The notes beneath the pieces are model-generated. The model was not told the origin of the DNA. It was given only the letters and a program-made list of their open reading frames with translations, and did not search any database. A stretch of 64,000 nt of DNA from E44-bin88 sp034419075 (lineage in GTDB: Bacteria > Chloroflexota > Dehalococcoidia > Dehalococcoidales > BS750m-G39), in assembly GCA_034419075.1 (NCBI GenBank), contig DAOULR010000018.1:62001-126000 (forward strand). Direction: 5' to 3'. Below are positions 32,044-40,609 of this stretch, piece by piece; the first letter of the stretch is position 1, and the number at the start of each line of letters is the position of its first letter. Position numbers and translations under genes: made by a program.

Positions 32044-33234
32044 TTAAATTGTACCATCGTTGGCCAGTTTCGTCATTTCCTCCTCAGTATACCCCAACAT
32101 GCCAGAATACACCTCAAGATTATGCTCACCGTGAAAGGGAGCGGGAAAATATATATTTCCTGGTGTCTTGGAGAACTTAAACACGGAACCAGGCGTTTTT
32201 ACTTTGCCGGAAACGGGCTGCTCCACCTCAATAATCATCTCCCTACTCAAAAGCTGTGGGTCATTACACACTTCGTCAAAGGTAGGGACTTTCACACACG
32301 GTACATCAGCGTTCTTGAGTTGTTTTACGATTTCTTCCGCACTCCTTGTTCTCGTCCACTCCGTCACTGCAGCATCGATTTGCTCTCTATATTTTATTCG
32401 CTCCTTTTGATTAGAACAGAGTGGAGTGCCTATTAGGTCTTCTCTACCCATGGCCCTGTAAAGCCTTTCAACCTGGCTAAGTGTGCCGGTATCGATTCTT
32501 ACCGAACCATCTCGGGCAGGATAAAGATTGCCAGGTGTCATTGCGGGATGGCCATTCCCCAGTCTCGGCGGAACCCTGCCATCTATGAAATAATGGGGGG
32601 AGAATTCTATTGATGTAAGAAGCCATACACAATCTTGTAAGGACATGTCTATCACCTGTCCTTCGCCTGTTTTCATCCTATGCAGTAAAGCAGCTACGAT
32701 GGAAAGCGCGGTAAAGAAGCCAGCGGAGAAGTCAGCTATAGCTACTCCGCATTTAACTGGGGCATCGGGCATGCCGGTAACGCTGATCAAACCTCCCATG
32801 GCCTGAATGACCGGATCATAGCCTATATCGCCCCGGCGAGGACCTGTATGTCCATAAGCAGATACCGAAGCATATATAAGTTTAGGGTTCAGCTTACAGA
32901 GCTCTTGACTGCCAAGGCCTAGCTTATCCATAGTGCCAGGGGAGAAATTTTCGACTACTACGTCCACTTTCTTGGCCAATTCCCGGCAAATATTACGACC
33001 TTTCTCAGATTTCAGATCAACGGTAATACTTTTTTTACCCCGATTTAATATAATAAAAGTGCCGCTCTCTAAACCTTGGGTGAGTGGGGCATCGTTTCTT
33101 ACGGCGTCTCCTCCTTCTGGCCTTTCCACTTTGATGATCTCAGCCCCAAGATCTCTCAGCAGTAATGTACAGAAAGGACCCGCATACACCTGAGTGAAAT
33201 CTAGTACTTTAATGCCATCTAGTACGCCTGCCAT
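32044..33234 (-). CDS. CaiB/BaiF type III CoA-transferase
   Basis: A 396-residue family III CoA-transferase. Family marks: LDGIKVLDFTQVYAGPFCTLLLRDLGAEIIKVE at the start, NRGKKSITVDLK, the catalytic Asp in GVAIADFSAGFFTA, and a helical linker ending in FKFSKTPG. It moves CoA from a donor such as succinyl-CoA or acetyl-CoA onto a free carboxylic acid, or between pathway intermediates. In this island it is the only acid-activating enzyme, so it probably forms the CoA thioester used by the SDR and crotonase genes just beyond, which are divergent from it. AGGAGG lies before the ATG. Confidence 0.94.
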   Translation of the reverse strand: MAGVLDGIKVLDFTQVYAGPFCTLLLRDLGAEIIKVERPEGGDAVRNDAPLTQGLESGTFIILNRGKKSITVDLKSEKGRNICRELAKKVDVVVENFSPGTMDKLGLGSQELCKLNPKLIYASVSAYGHTGPRRGDIGYDPVIQAMGGLISVTGMPDAPVKCGVAIADFSAGFFTALSIVAALLHRMKTGEGQVIDMSLQDCVWLLTSIEFSPHYFIDGRVPPRLGNGHPAMTPGNLYPARDGSVRIDTGTLSQVERLYRAMGREDLIGTPLCSNQKERIKYREQIDAAVTEWTRTRSAEEIVKQLKNADVPCVKVPTFDEVCNDPQLLSREMIIEVEQPVSGKVKTPGSVFKFSKTPGNIYFPAPFHGEHNLEVYSGMLGYTEEEMTKLANDGTI

Positions 33235-33485
33235 TTCATCCTCCTATACCCTGACTTATAGGACTATTTTGGTTTTGTCGGCTACCTGAGAAAAGCCTCA
33301 CTTGGCAGCATGGATATATTCTACCACAAGCCTCAACAATGTGTGGACTAAACCATTTCTGATGTATCAAGGGCAAAATGGGTAGTTTGACAAGAATTAA
33401 GAGTGGGTTGTATCATTTTAACACCGCTAAGGCGATGGGACGGTTTCCCAAGGAGAATAATTCTAACTTACGGGGAGGTATAGCT

Positions 33486-34235
33486 ATGGAGTTTGAAGGG
33501 AAGGTAGCGATAGTTACCGGCGCAGGACAAGGGATAGGTAGAGGGATTGCTCTTAAACTGGCCCAAGAGGGGGCTAATATAGTTATAGCCGATTTAAACC
33601 TCGAAGCGGCCAATGGGGTAGCCGGTGAAATTCAGGCATTAGGGCGCAAGTCTATTGCTATCAAAACAGATGTTACCATTAGCTCCCAGGTAAATCAGAT
33701 GGTACAGCAGGTGCTTAAAGAATTTGGCACGGTGGACATTCTCGTCAATAACGCAGGGTATGTTGCCCCCATGATGACACCCTTTTTTAAAGAAACTGAA
33801 GATTACTGGGATAAAGTAATAGCGGTGTGCCTCAAGGGTGTCATCCTCTGTTCTAGGGCAGTGGTTGATACTATGATGGAGAAAAATAGCGGCAAAATTG
33901 TAAGTATAGCCTCAGACGCTGCCCGGGTTGGGCAACAGGGACAGGCTGTTTACTCCGGTGCCAAAAGTGGCGTGGTAGGCTTTTCCAAAGCTATAGCCAG
34001 GGAGCTAGCCCGCTATAAAATTAACGTTAACTGTGTTGCCCCCGGCGCCACCAATACCCCAGCGTTTGCCGCTGCGCCAGCAGAAATGAGAGAGGCGGCA
34101 GCCAAAATATATCCCTTCAGGAGAGTAGCTGAGGTGGAGGATATTGCCAATGCCGTAGCCTTCCTCTGCTCAGATGAGGCCTCTTTTATAACGGGACAGA
34201 CACTCAGTGTTAGTGGTGGCTATACCATGATATAG
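33486..34235 (+). CDS. Short-chain dehydrogenase/reductase
   Basis: A 249-residue classical SDR with VTGAGQGIGRGIA, NNAG, SIASDA and the catalytic YSGAK. The ATG at 33486 has GGGGAGG upstream; an in-frame ATG at 33378 would add 36 residues unlike the family. It starts a two-gene unit with the enoyl-CoA hydratase-like gene (35-nt gap). In this setting it is likely a 3-hydroxyacyl-CoA or cyclic alcohol dehydrogenase; specificity cannot be told. Confidence 0.92.
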   Translation: MEFEGKVAIVTGAGQGIGRGIALKLAQEGANIVIADLNLEAANGVAGEIQALGRKSIAIKTDVTISSQVNQMVQQVLKEFGTVDILVNNAGYVAPMMTPFFKETEDYWDKVIAVCLKGVILCSRAVVDTMMEKNSGKIVSIASDAARVGQQGQAVYSGAKSGVVGFSKAIARELARYKINVNCVAPGATNTPAFAAAPAEMREAAAKIYPFRRVAEVEDIANAVAFLCSDEASFITGQTLSVSGGYTMI

Positions 34236-34270
34236 GACTACTCTAATGCTCACACAGGGGAGATTGAAAT

Positions 34271-35062
34271 ATGAAGTATACCGATATCATTGTAGAGAAA
34301 AAGGGGGCAGCAGCTTGGCTTACCCTGAATAAACCCCACGTCAAGAATGCGTTAGGCAGACAAACTTTCATAGACATATTAGCGGCGCTGGACGATTTCG
34401 AAAAAGACCCGGCGATAATGGTGGTAGTTATCAAAGGAGCTGCAGACACGTTTTGTGCCGGGGTAGATCTGAAGGAACACGCTCAACGTGTGGCTACTGG
34501 GGACCTGTCACTTAAAGCCGAATTCAGCGCACTCGCCGATAGAGTGTTCAACGGCCTGGAAAACTTCCCCAAAGTCACAATTGCTATGGTACAGGGGGTC
34601 TGCATGGCAGGAGGCATTGAGATAGCAGAGGTCTGTGACTTTATATTCGCCGACGAGAACTGCAGGATAGGCGATGGACACATGAGGACCGGTATTGTGC
34701 CTAATGCTGGTGCTTCGATCCGAATGCCGCGGAACATCGGAATGAGAAAAGCCAAGGAGCTTCTTTTCACGGGGGACCTGATTAGTGGCAAGGAAGCTGA
34801 GCGAATTGGACTGATAAACAAAGCAGTGCCCGCCGACAAACTGGAGCAAACGGTTGAAGAGCTTATTGCCAAGCTGGTTGATAAGTCGCCTCTAGCATTG
34901 CAAGCCATGAAGATGCTTGTCAATCGTGGTTCGGGCTGTACTGTAGAGTCAGGCCTACAGCTGGAGCGACAGACAGTTAATTTCCTACAGTCAACCGAAG
35001 ATTTTAAGGAGTCAATGGCGGCTTTTACAGAAAAGAGAAAACCAGTCTATAAGGGAAGGTAA
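34271..35062 (+). CDS. Enoyl-CoA hydratase/isomerase family protein with one catalytic Glu replaced
   Basis: A 263-residue crotonase. The oxyanion-hole segments FCAGVDLKEH and MVQGVCMAGGIEIAEVCD are clear and the first catalytic Glu is Glu117. The second one, normally in the QPE...G.IPGAGG loop, is replaced: the loop reads GDGHMRTGIVPNAGAS, with His137 at the Glu position. It is therefore probably not a plain hydratase; crotonases with this pattern can be isomerases, hydrolases or decarboxylases. It follows the SDR by 35 nt, with GGGGAG before the ATG. Confidence 0.88.
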   Translation: MKYTDIIVEKKGAAAWLTLNKPHVKNALGRQTFIDILAALDDFEKDPAIMVVVIKGAADTFCAGVDLKEHAQRVATGDLSLKAEFSALADRVFNGLENFPKVTIAMVQGVCMAGGIEIAEVCDFIFADENCRIGDGHMRTGIVPNAGASIRMPRNIGMRKAKELLFTGDLISGKEAERIGLINKAVPADKLEQTVEELIAKLVDKSPLALQAMKMLVNRGSGCTVESGLQLERQTVNFLQSTEDFKESMAAFTEKRKPVYKGR

Positions 35063-35154
35063 GGGCACTGGTGGAGGGCTTCTTCGGGCGCTGGAGCTTC
35101 AGCTCTCTCAGTCGGTATTAAGCTATAATCCTCAACTACACAGCCTGACTTGCT

Positions 35155-36015
35155 TTAGGTATTTTCCTGCTTGAAACCTTTTGGCCTGTTTCTGATAAGT
35201 CGGCCCCAATCAGGCTTTCTTTTCTCTAGGAACGCATTCATTGCTTCCAGCTGTTCTTCCCCACCAAAAAACTTAGGGGATATGAGATTCGGGAAATAAG
35301 CGTCACTATGAGGCATATTTTCGATTTCATCATCAAAACTGGCTTTAACTATTCGCATGCAAGTAGGATTATGCGCTAATAGTTCCTGACACCATTTATC
35401 TACTTCTTCATCCACTTGGTCCAGTGTTACTACGGTATTGACCAGACCCATCTGGAGGGCTTCCTGGGCGGTATATCGCCTGCAAAGCATCCACATCTCT
35501 CTTGCCTTTTTGTGACCTACCACTCTGGTCAGATAGGCCAAGATGGCTCCGCCCGCCGGGCTGCCTACTCTTGGACCAACTTGCCCAAAAATAGCATTGT
35601 CAGCAGCTATCGTCAAATCACAGTGATAGGCAAGGTGATTCCCCATACCAATGCAGTAGCCCTTCACCACGGCAATTATTGGCTTCCCGCACAGCCTTAA
35701 ATGCTGATGAATACTAGGCGTTTCTTCAAACACTACCTGGGAGTCCTTCTTCTCTCCTGATACATCTCCTCCGGCATTAAACGATTTATCGCCGGCTCCT
35801 GTGAGGACCACTACCCCTATACTGTCATCATTGCGGGCATCGCGTAGGCAGGCTATAAGCTCCCGTATTCCCTTCTCCGTTATCAGATTTATCCCCTTAG
35901 GATTTGTACGGGCCATGGTTATTCTGGCTACACCACCCTGGTCAAAGTACTTCTTCTCATAAATAGTATCGGGCGAGTATCCCGGTACTTTAGTCCACTC
36001 CCTTGTCCATTCCAT
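35155..36015 (-). CDS. MenB/BadI-like crotonase (ring-closing or ring-opening acyl-CoA enzyme)
   Basis: A 286-residue crotonase whose late part, VGHKKAREMWMLCRRYTAQEALQMGLVNTVV, is the hallmark of the MenB (naphthoate synthase) and BadI (2-ketocyclohexanecarboxyl-CoA hydrolase) branch. The VGS motif is present (GPRVGSPAGGAILAYL), but the Asp/Tyr loop of MenB is altered to Pro-Ala-Gly. FNAGGDVSG forms the oxyanion hole. With no menaquinone genes nearby and several CoA genes around it, hydrolytic opening of a cyclic beta-keto acyl-CoA is the more attractive reading, but this is inference. GGAGG lies before the ATG. Confidence 0.85.
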   Translation of the reverse strand: MEWTREWTKVPGYSPDTIYEKKYFDQGGVARITMARTNPKGINLITEKGIRELIACLRDARNDDSIGVVVLTGAGDKSFNAGGDVSGEKKDSQVVFEETPSIHQHLRLCGKPIIAVVKGYCIGMGNHLAYHCDLTIAADNAIFGQVGPRVGSPAGGAILAYLTRVVGHKKAREMWMLCRRYTAQEALQMGLVNTVVTLDQVDEEVDKWCQELLAHNPTCMRIVKASFDDEIENMPHSDAYFPNLISPKFFGGEEQLEAMNAFLEKRKPDWGRLIRNRPKGFKQENT

Positions 36016-36435
36016 TTCTAAATCCTCCTGTTATTTGATATCAGACTAGGCTTAACAGTTCATCTTGAGAAACCTATGGTTGTATTTGCAATAGTTCGCC
36101 CCCCCCCAAATTTGGCGGATTACTAAACAACTAACATTCAACCGGAAGTGCCACAAGAATTAGTCCTTGGATTGGAAAATTCCTAGCCAATTATTATATC
36201 GTCCCCCCAAGATGAATGTCAATCCGACTCAGCTTGTATCTGATGGCGTCATAGTCCGAGCCACCTGGGGCAGAAGGAATTCTTGCGCACATGCAGGCTT
36301 GTGTGATAGACTTGGCTTTGAAGCCCACGAGGGGCACCCAGATTATGTTGGCAACAATGCCTCGTATAGCTTTAACTCCGGCATACGAACCCGTGTGGCA
36401 GATGGTTTGTATTAATGCTAGTTTAAGAGCCCCCT
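36016..36435. other. Gap of 420 bp without a supportable gene
   Basis: It contains the upstream region of the divergent MenB/BadI-like and MFS genes, a run of ten C at 36100-36109, and a stretch (about 36197-36420) that is open on both strands without a ribosome site or recognisable product. On the minus strand that stretch could be a decayed gene piece. I see no transposase or integrase remnant that I can name. Confidence 0.5.
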
Positions 36436-37713
36436 ATGATACCTCTGAATTGGAAGCCAACTAAGATATTCTACGGCTGGTGGGTTGTTATCGCAGGCTT
36501 CCTAATTTCTCTATTGCTAGGTGGGTTTGTTATCCTCGGCTTTACCGCTTTTTTTGAGCCAATAGCACACGAGTTCGACTGGGGCTACGCACATATTTCA
36601 CTTGCCGCATCGCTTCGAGGTGCCGAGGTAGGGCTCTTTGCCCCTCTGATGGGTTTTCTTGTCGACCGCTGGGGCCCAAGACGACTAATATTTATAGGGA
36701 CTATACTCCTTGGTCTTGCTCTAATTTTCCTGAGCCGTATCACATCTTTGGGTATGTTCTACGGTGCCTTTTTTCTACTGGCTATAAGCGATAGTGCTTG
36801 CAGTCCCACGGTAACTATGACAGCAGTGGCTAACTGGTTCCGCAGAAAAGTAGGTATAGCCACTGGCATTATGGCTTGCGGCTTTGCTTTTGGTGGCCTG
36901 CTAGTCCCTGTAATAGTCAAACTCATCGACGTACTTGGTGACTGGCGGACTGCGATTCTTGTTCTGGGTATAAGTGTGTGGGTCATAGGCACACCACTTT
37001 CACTGCTATTCAGGCATAAGCCAGAGCAATACGGCTATGTGCCTGATGGAGAAGAAAGCAAAGCAGTAATTCGTGACCAAGGTTTAAGCCCAACACAGAC
37101 CCACGAGATGAATATCGGAGCCAAGCAGGCTCTAAAGACACGTGCATTCTGGCATATAGGACTGGCATCTGCACTTCAGCTGCTTGGCACAAGTGCTGTA
37201 GTTGTTCATATAATGCCTTATCTAAGCAGTACTGGCATCATAAGGTCAACCTCTGCCCTAGTGGCAATGGCTGTCCCACTAATAAGCATCATCGGTCGGC
37301 TTGGTTCTGGCTGGCTGGGTGATAGGTTTAACAAGACGCGAGTAGCCGCCGGCTTCTTTGCCATGATGGGCGTGGGCCTGTTCTGTTTAAATTATGCCTC
37401 TAATGAAGGGGTATGGCTGCTCTTCCCTTTCGCCATTCTTTTTGGCATCGGCTGGGGCAGTAATGTCCTGAGATCAGCTCTAGTGAGAGAATACTTTGGC
37501 AGGAACAGGTTTGGCACTATTCTCGGCTTTATGATGGGCATAGCGGGACTGGGCATTGTCCTTGGTCCTCTGTTTGCCGGATGGATATTCGATAACTGGG
37601 GAAGCTACCACGCTGCTTGGTTAATGTTTGCTGGCCTTACTCTTATAGCTACAGTCATTATGGCTACTACCCCGTCAGTAAAGGCCACGGTTCAATCGGT
37701 TAGCAACAAATAG
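36436..37713 (+). CDS. MFS transporter, monocarboxylate/oxalate-formate antiporter type
   Basis: A 425-residue permease with 12 hydrophobic segments. The start KIFYGWWVVIAGFLISLLLGGF is the standard opening of the OFA/monocarboxylate group. The loop after helix 2 reads GFLVDRWGPRRLIFIG and its half-repeat GRLGSGWLGDRFNKTR is in the second half. It likely takes up or expels a small organic acid, giving the island a second transporter besides TRAP. It is the last island gene before the tRNA. Confidence 0.9.
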   Translation: MIPLNWKPTKIFYGWWVVIAGFLISLLLGGFVILGFTAFFEPIAHEFDWGYAHISLAASLRGAEVGLFAPLMGFLVDRWGPRRLIFIGTILLGLALIFLSRITSLGMFYGAFFLLAISDSACSPTVTMTAVANWFRRKVGIATGIMACGFAFGGLLVPVIVKLIDVLGDWRTAILVLGISVWVIGTPLSLLFRHKPEQYGYVPDGEESKAVIRDQGLSPTQTHEMNIGAKQALKTRAFWHIGLASALQLLGTSAVVVHIMPYLSSTGIIRSTSALVAMAVPLISIIGRLGSGWLGDRFNKTRVAAGFFAMMGVGLFCLNYASNEGVWLLFPFAILFGIGWGSNVLRSALVREYFGRNRFGTILGFMMGIAGLGIVLGPLFAGWIFDNWGSYHAAWLMFAGLTLIATVIMATTPSVKATVQSVSNK

Positions 37714-37746
37714 ATGGGTAATTCAGGCGGCAAAATCTGTGGACGA

Positions 37747-37805
37747 ATCAGGTGGTCTACCTTGGATTCAGCCACCTTTGCTACTTCTGAGGTATCAGGT
37801 GGTCT
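37747..37805 (+). repeat. Pair of identical 12-bp repeats beside the tRNA
   Basis: ATCAGGTGGTCT occurs at 37747-37758 and 37794-37805, 47 bp apart, in the 116-bp gap between the MFS gene and the tRNA. Read on the other strand each copy matches 11 of 12 positions of the attachment fragment at 15261-15272. They may be recombinase arm sites or scars of earlier recombination; function is not shown. Confidence 0.5.
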
Positions 37806-37829
37806 GACCATCCAATCTTGTGCCTATGG

Positions 37830-37903
37830 TCGGGGTGGCCGGATTTGAACCGGCGGCCACCTGAACCCCATTCAGGTGCGCTACCAGACTGCGCTACACC
37901 CCG
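37830..37903 (-). tRNA. tRNA-Pro (GGG anticodon)
   Basis: A complete 74-nt cloverleaf on the minus strand: acceptor CGGGGTG/CACCCCG, D-stem GCGC/GCGC with a 9-nt loop, anticodon stem CCTGA/TCAGG with loop ATGGGGT (anticodon GGG), 5-nt variable loop, T-stem GCCGG/CCGGC with loop TTCAAAT, discriminator A. CCA is not encoded. Its 3' end faces the island and is copied at 15238-15272. Confidence 0.97.
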
Positions 37904-38014
37904 AACTACGGCACCATATTAGCACAATTCGGCAACGGCGACAAATAAATCCCGATTGAAAAGATTGGGCTTTTAGGTTATAACTATAGGGATTGAGCAT
38001 TCGGAGGTTCGTAG

Positions 38015-39301
38015 TTGGCTAAAAAGAAACAGGAAAAACCGCGTCGCGAGCTAACCAGGCGCCAGCGTTCCCGCTGGAAGCAGCAAAAAAGGCGGCAGCG
38101 TATCATCTTTGGCGTAACCATCCTGATTGTCGTGGCCGTCTTAGCCGTTGTCGGCGTCGGAGTTTATCAAGGCTGGTACGTCAGCGATTACAAGCCGCTG
38201 CACGAGATTGTCCTTGAGGTCAATGGAACCGAGTTTGACATGGAATATTACGTCAATATACTCAGCTACGAGACCCAGGACACGTCTTCTGATTTCATTA
38301 GCTATATGACCAGCTATGCGGTTGATGTTATCCAGCGTGACGAGCTGGTCAGGCAAGAGGCGGAGAAGTTGGGCGTAACCGTTAGCGATGAAGAGCTCGA
38401 CGAGTTAATAAGCGTCATAGACCCGCCGCCGCCCGAGAAATACCGGGATGCAATCGCCGGCGAGCTCCTGCTGCTAAAGATGCGCGATGAGTATTTCGAG
38501 GAGCAGGTGCCGAAATATGCTGCCCAGAGGCATATAATGGCTATGTTCCTGGAAAGCGAGGCACAGGCTAGCGAAGTCACGGACAGGATTGAAGCGGGCG
38601 AGAGCTTTACCACACTCGCCGCTGAACTTTCCCTGGACGAGGTTACCAAGGAGGCGGCGGGAGACCTCGGCTGGCTCCCCCAGGATGTCTTGCCCTCGAT
38701 GGTGGATAGCACCGTGCTGGAAGAGGCCGCCTTCAGCGCCGAGGTCGGGACTTTAAGCGCGCCGATATTTGAAGAAACCAAGACCAAACAGGTGGGTTAC
38801 TGGCTGATTGAGGTTACAGATGTGGACGAAACCGAGGATCCAGTCAAGGCCACGGTCATGAGAATACTGGTGGGTAGCGAGCAGAAAGCTCTGGATATCA
38901 GAGACAGGCTGGAAGCGGGCGAGGATTTCGCCGAGCTGGCCACTGAATTCTCTTTGGATACCCTCTCCAACACCGAGGGAGGGAAAATCACGCTTTCCCC
39001 TGGTGTGTCGACAACTGCCGTTGACAGTTATATCTTTGACCCTGAGGTGGAGTTGGGCGTCTTAAGTCAGCCGATACGTGATACGGAAACCAGCAGCACG
39101 GGTGGCTACTGGCTGATTGAGGTCGTAGACAGCGAACAAAACCGCGAGATTGATGACGATAGTCGGCTCACTATGAAGAATGAGGCTCTGAATAACTGGG
39201 TCCAAGGGTTAAGGGATAATCCCGAAAACGAAATCGTGAACTATCTGGATGAGGAAAAGCTGCTGTGGGCGGTTAGCTATGTCATTGGAGGCGAAGAGTG
39301 A
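38015..39301 (+). CDS. Membrane-anchored parvulin-type peptidyl-prolyl isomerase/foldase
   Basis: A 428-residue SurA/PrsA-like protein starting at a TTG with GGAGGT upstream. A very basic N-terminus (RRELTRRQRSRWKQQKRRQR) precedes one transmembrane helix (residues ~31-52), leaving the rest outside the membrane. A SurA_N-like helical segment follows, then two parvulin repeats, each marked by the A..I..R.EAGE.F..LA.E.S.D pattern (about residues 187-280 and 285-375). It assists folding of exported proteins. The gene overlaps homoserine dehydrogenase by 4 nt. Confidence 0.9.
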   Translation: MAKKKQEKPRRELTRRQRSRWKQQKRRQRIIFGVTILIVVAVLAVVGVGVYQGWYVSDYKPLHEIVLEVNGTEFDMEYYVNILSYETQDTSSDFISYMTSYAVDVIQRDELVRQEAEKLGVTVSDEELDELISVIDPPPPEKYRDAIAGELLLLKMRDEYFEEQVPKYAAQRHIMAMFLESEAQASEVTDRIEAGESFTTLAAELSLDEVTKEAAGDLGWLPQDVLPSMVDSTVLEEAAFSAEVGTLSAPIFEETKTKQVGYWLIEVTDVDETEDPVKATVMRILVGSEQKALDIRDRLEAGEDFAELATEFSLDTLSNTEGGKITLSPGVSTTAVDSYIFDPEVELGVLSQPIRDTETSSTGGYWLIEVVDSEQNREIDDDSRLTMKNEALNNWVQGLRDNPENEIVNYLDEEKLLWAVSYVIGGEE

Positions 39302-40596
39302 AAAAACAGACTGTTGGCGTTGGTTTAATGGGACTGGGGGTAGTGGGTGGCGGGGTGGCCAAGGTGCTGACCGATAAGGCGGAGGTCCTCTCCCGCCAGG
39401 TTGGCTGCCCACTCGTCCTTAAAAAGATAAAGGTGCTGGAAGCGGACCTCTCCCGTCCTTTAGCCAAGGAACTGGGCTCAAAGCTCTTCACCACCGACGA
39501 CGACGAGTTTTTCAGCGAAGATATAGATATCGTGGTCGAGGCTATCGGCGGCGAAAAACCAGCGCTGGACTACCATAAGCGGGCGCTGAAAGCGGGCAAA
39601 CACGTGGTCACCTCCAATAAAGAGCTTATCGCCAAGCACGGCATGGGGCTTTTCGAGCTAGCGCAGGAAAAGGGCGTTGGCCTGCACTACGAAGCCAGCG
39701 TCGGCGGTGGCATACCCCTCATTGCCCCCTTCCAGCAGGATTTGGTGGCCAACAAGATAAGCGGAATATACGCTATTATCAACGGCACCACCAACTATAT
39801 CCTCACCCGCATGGCCCGGGAAGGCATCGACTTCCCCTCGGCGTTAAAGAGCGCCCAGAAGCTGGGCTACGCCGAGGCCGACCCCAAGAACGACATCGAG
39901 GGCATAGATTCCACCTATAAGCTAGCTATTCTAGCTTCACTGGCTTTTCACCATCAGGTGCGCCCTGAGGATGTCCACTGTGAGGGCATCTCACGCCTGG
40001 ACAGCCGAGACTTCAGGTATGCCAAAGAGCTGGGCTTCGCCATCAGGCTGCTGGCCATCGGCAAGCAGCAGAATAACCTCATTGAGGTCAGGGTTCACCC
40101 CGTCTTTATCCCCGAAGAATCGCTGCTGGCCAAGGTTGACGGCGTCTATAACGCCATCCTCGTCGAAGGCGACTTGGTGGGCAAGGTGCTCTTCTACGGC
40201 GAGGGGGCGGGGGCATCGGCCACCAGCAGCGCGATGGTGGCTGACGTCGTCTCCGCCGCCCGCGATATCGTTACCAGCACGGGCACAAGGGCAAGGTGGT
40301 GGCTGGAGCCGAAGTTAAAGATAAGACCGATTGCCGAGCTGAAGACTTGCTACTACCTCAGGCTCAATGTTGACGACAGGCCTGGCGTGCTGGCTCAGGT
40401 TTCCAAGGTGCTGGGCGACCATCGCATCAGCATATCATCGGTCATCCAGAAGACGGTTGACGACAAGGCGCAAACCGCCGAGATTGTCATTATGACCCAC
40501 CCCGCTAAGGAAGCCGAGATGCAGCGGGCATTGAAGGAATTGGAACGCCTGTCTTCGGTTAAAGAGATAGGGAACTTTATCAGGGTGGAGAGTTAG
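39298..40596 (+). CDS. hom: Homoserine dehydrogenase
   Basis: A 432-residue enzyme reducing aspartate semialdehyde to homoserine for threonine and methionine. It has the NAD(P) motif GLMGLGVVGGGVAK, the VTSNKELIA stretch, the substrate region ASVGGGIPLI and NGTTNYILTRM, YAEADPKNDIEGIDSTYKLAIL with the catalytic Lys/Asp set, and a C-terminal ACT domain (YYLRLNVDDRPGVLAQVSKVL) for feedback control. It starts at a GTG that overlaps the preceding stop (GTGA). Threonine synthase follows one gene later, so this is a threonine operon. Confidence 0.96.
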   Translation: MKKQTVGVGLMGLGVVGGGVAKVLTDKAEVLSRQVGCPLVLKKIKVLEADLSRPLAKELGSKLFTTDDDEFFSEDIDIVVEAIGGEKPALDYHKRALKAGKHVVTSNKELIAKHGMGLFELAQEKGVGLHYEASVGGGIPLIAPFQQDLVANKISGIYAIINGTTNYILTRMAREGIDFPSALKSAQKLGYAEADPKNDIEGIDSTYKLAILASLAFHHQVRPEDVHCEGISRLDSRDFRYAKELGFAIRLLAIGKQQNNLIEVRVHPVFIPEESLLAKVDGVYNAILVEGDLVGKVLFYGEGAGASATSSAMVADVVSAARDIVTSTGTRARWWLEPKLKIRPIAELKTCYYLRLNVDDRPGVLAQVSKVLGDHRISISSVIQKTVDDKAQTAEIVIMTHPAKEAEMQRALKELERLSSVKEIGNFIRVES

Positions 40597-40609
40597 GGGG
40601 CCGAGCTAG

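Larger units (their letters stand above)
15238..37829. mobile_element. tRNA-Pro-integrated catabolic genomic island (about 22.6 kb)
   Basis: The segment lies between the 3' end of an intact tRNA-Pro and a displaced copy of that 3' end in direct orientation, the classic footprint of tyrosine-recombinase integration. Everything inside belongs to one theme, uptake and anaerobic breakdown of an organic acid, while genes on both sides are housekeeping or stress genes. The inside is also visibly richer in A+T than the flanks. No integrase, relaxase, phage or transposase gene is recognisable, so the element is either decayed, was moved by an integrase in trans, or the integrase was lost. Island status is inferred from the repeats. 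Confidence 0.75.

Noticed and set aside
36100..36109. A phase-variable poly-C tract
   Set aside because: The run is in a gap, about 85 bp from the nearest start, with no promoter geometry that would make its length matter; it may also be an assembly-sensitive spot.
36167..36415. An 82-codon plus-strand frame before the MFS gene
   Set aside because: It starts at TTG without a ribosome site, matches nothing I know and the opposite strand is equally open; kept only as a gap with a possible remnant.
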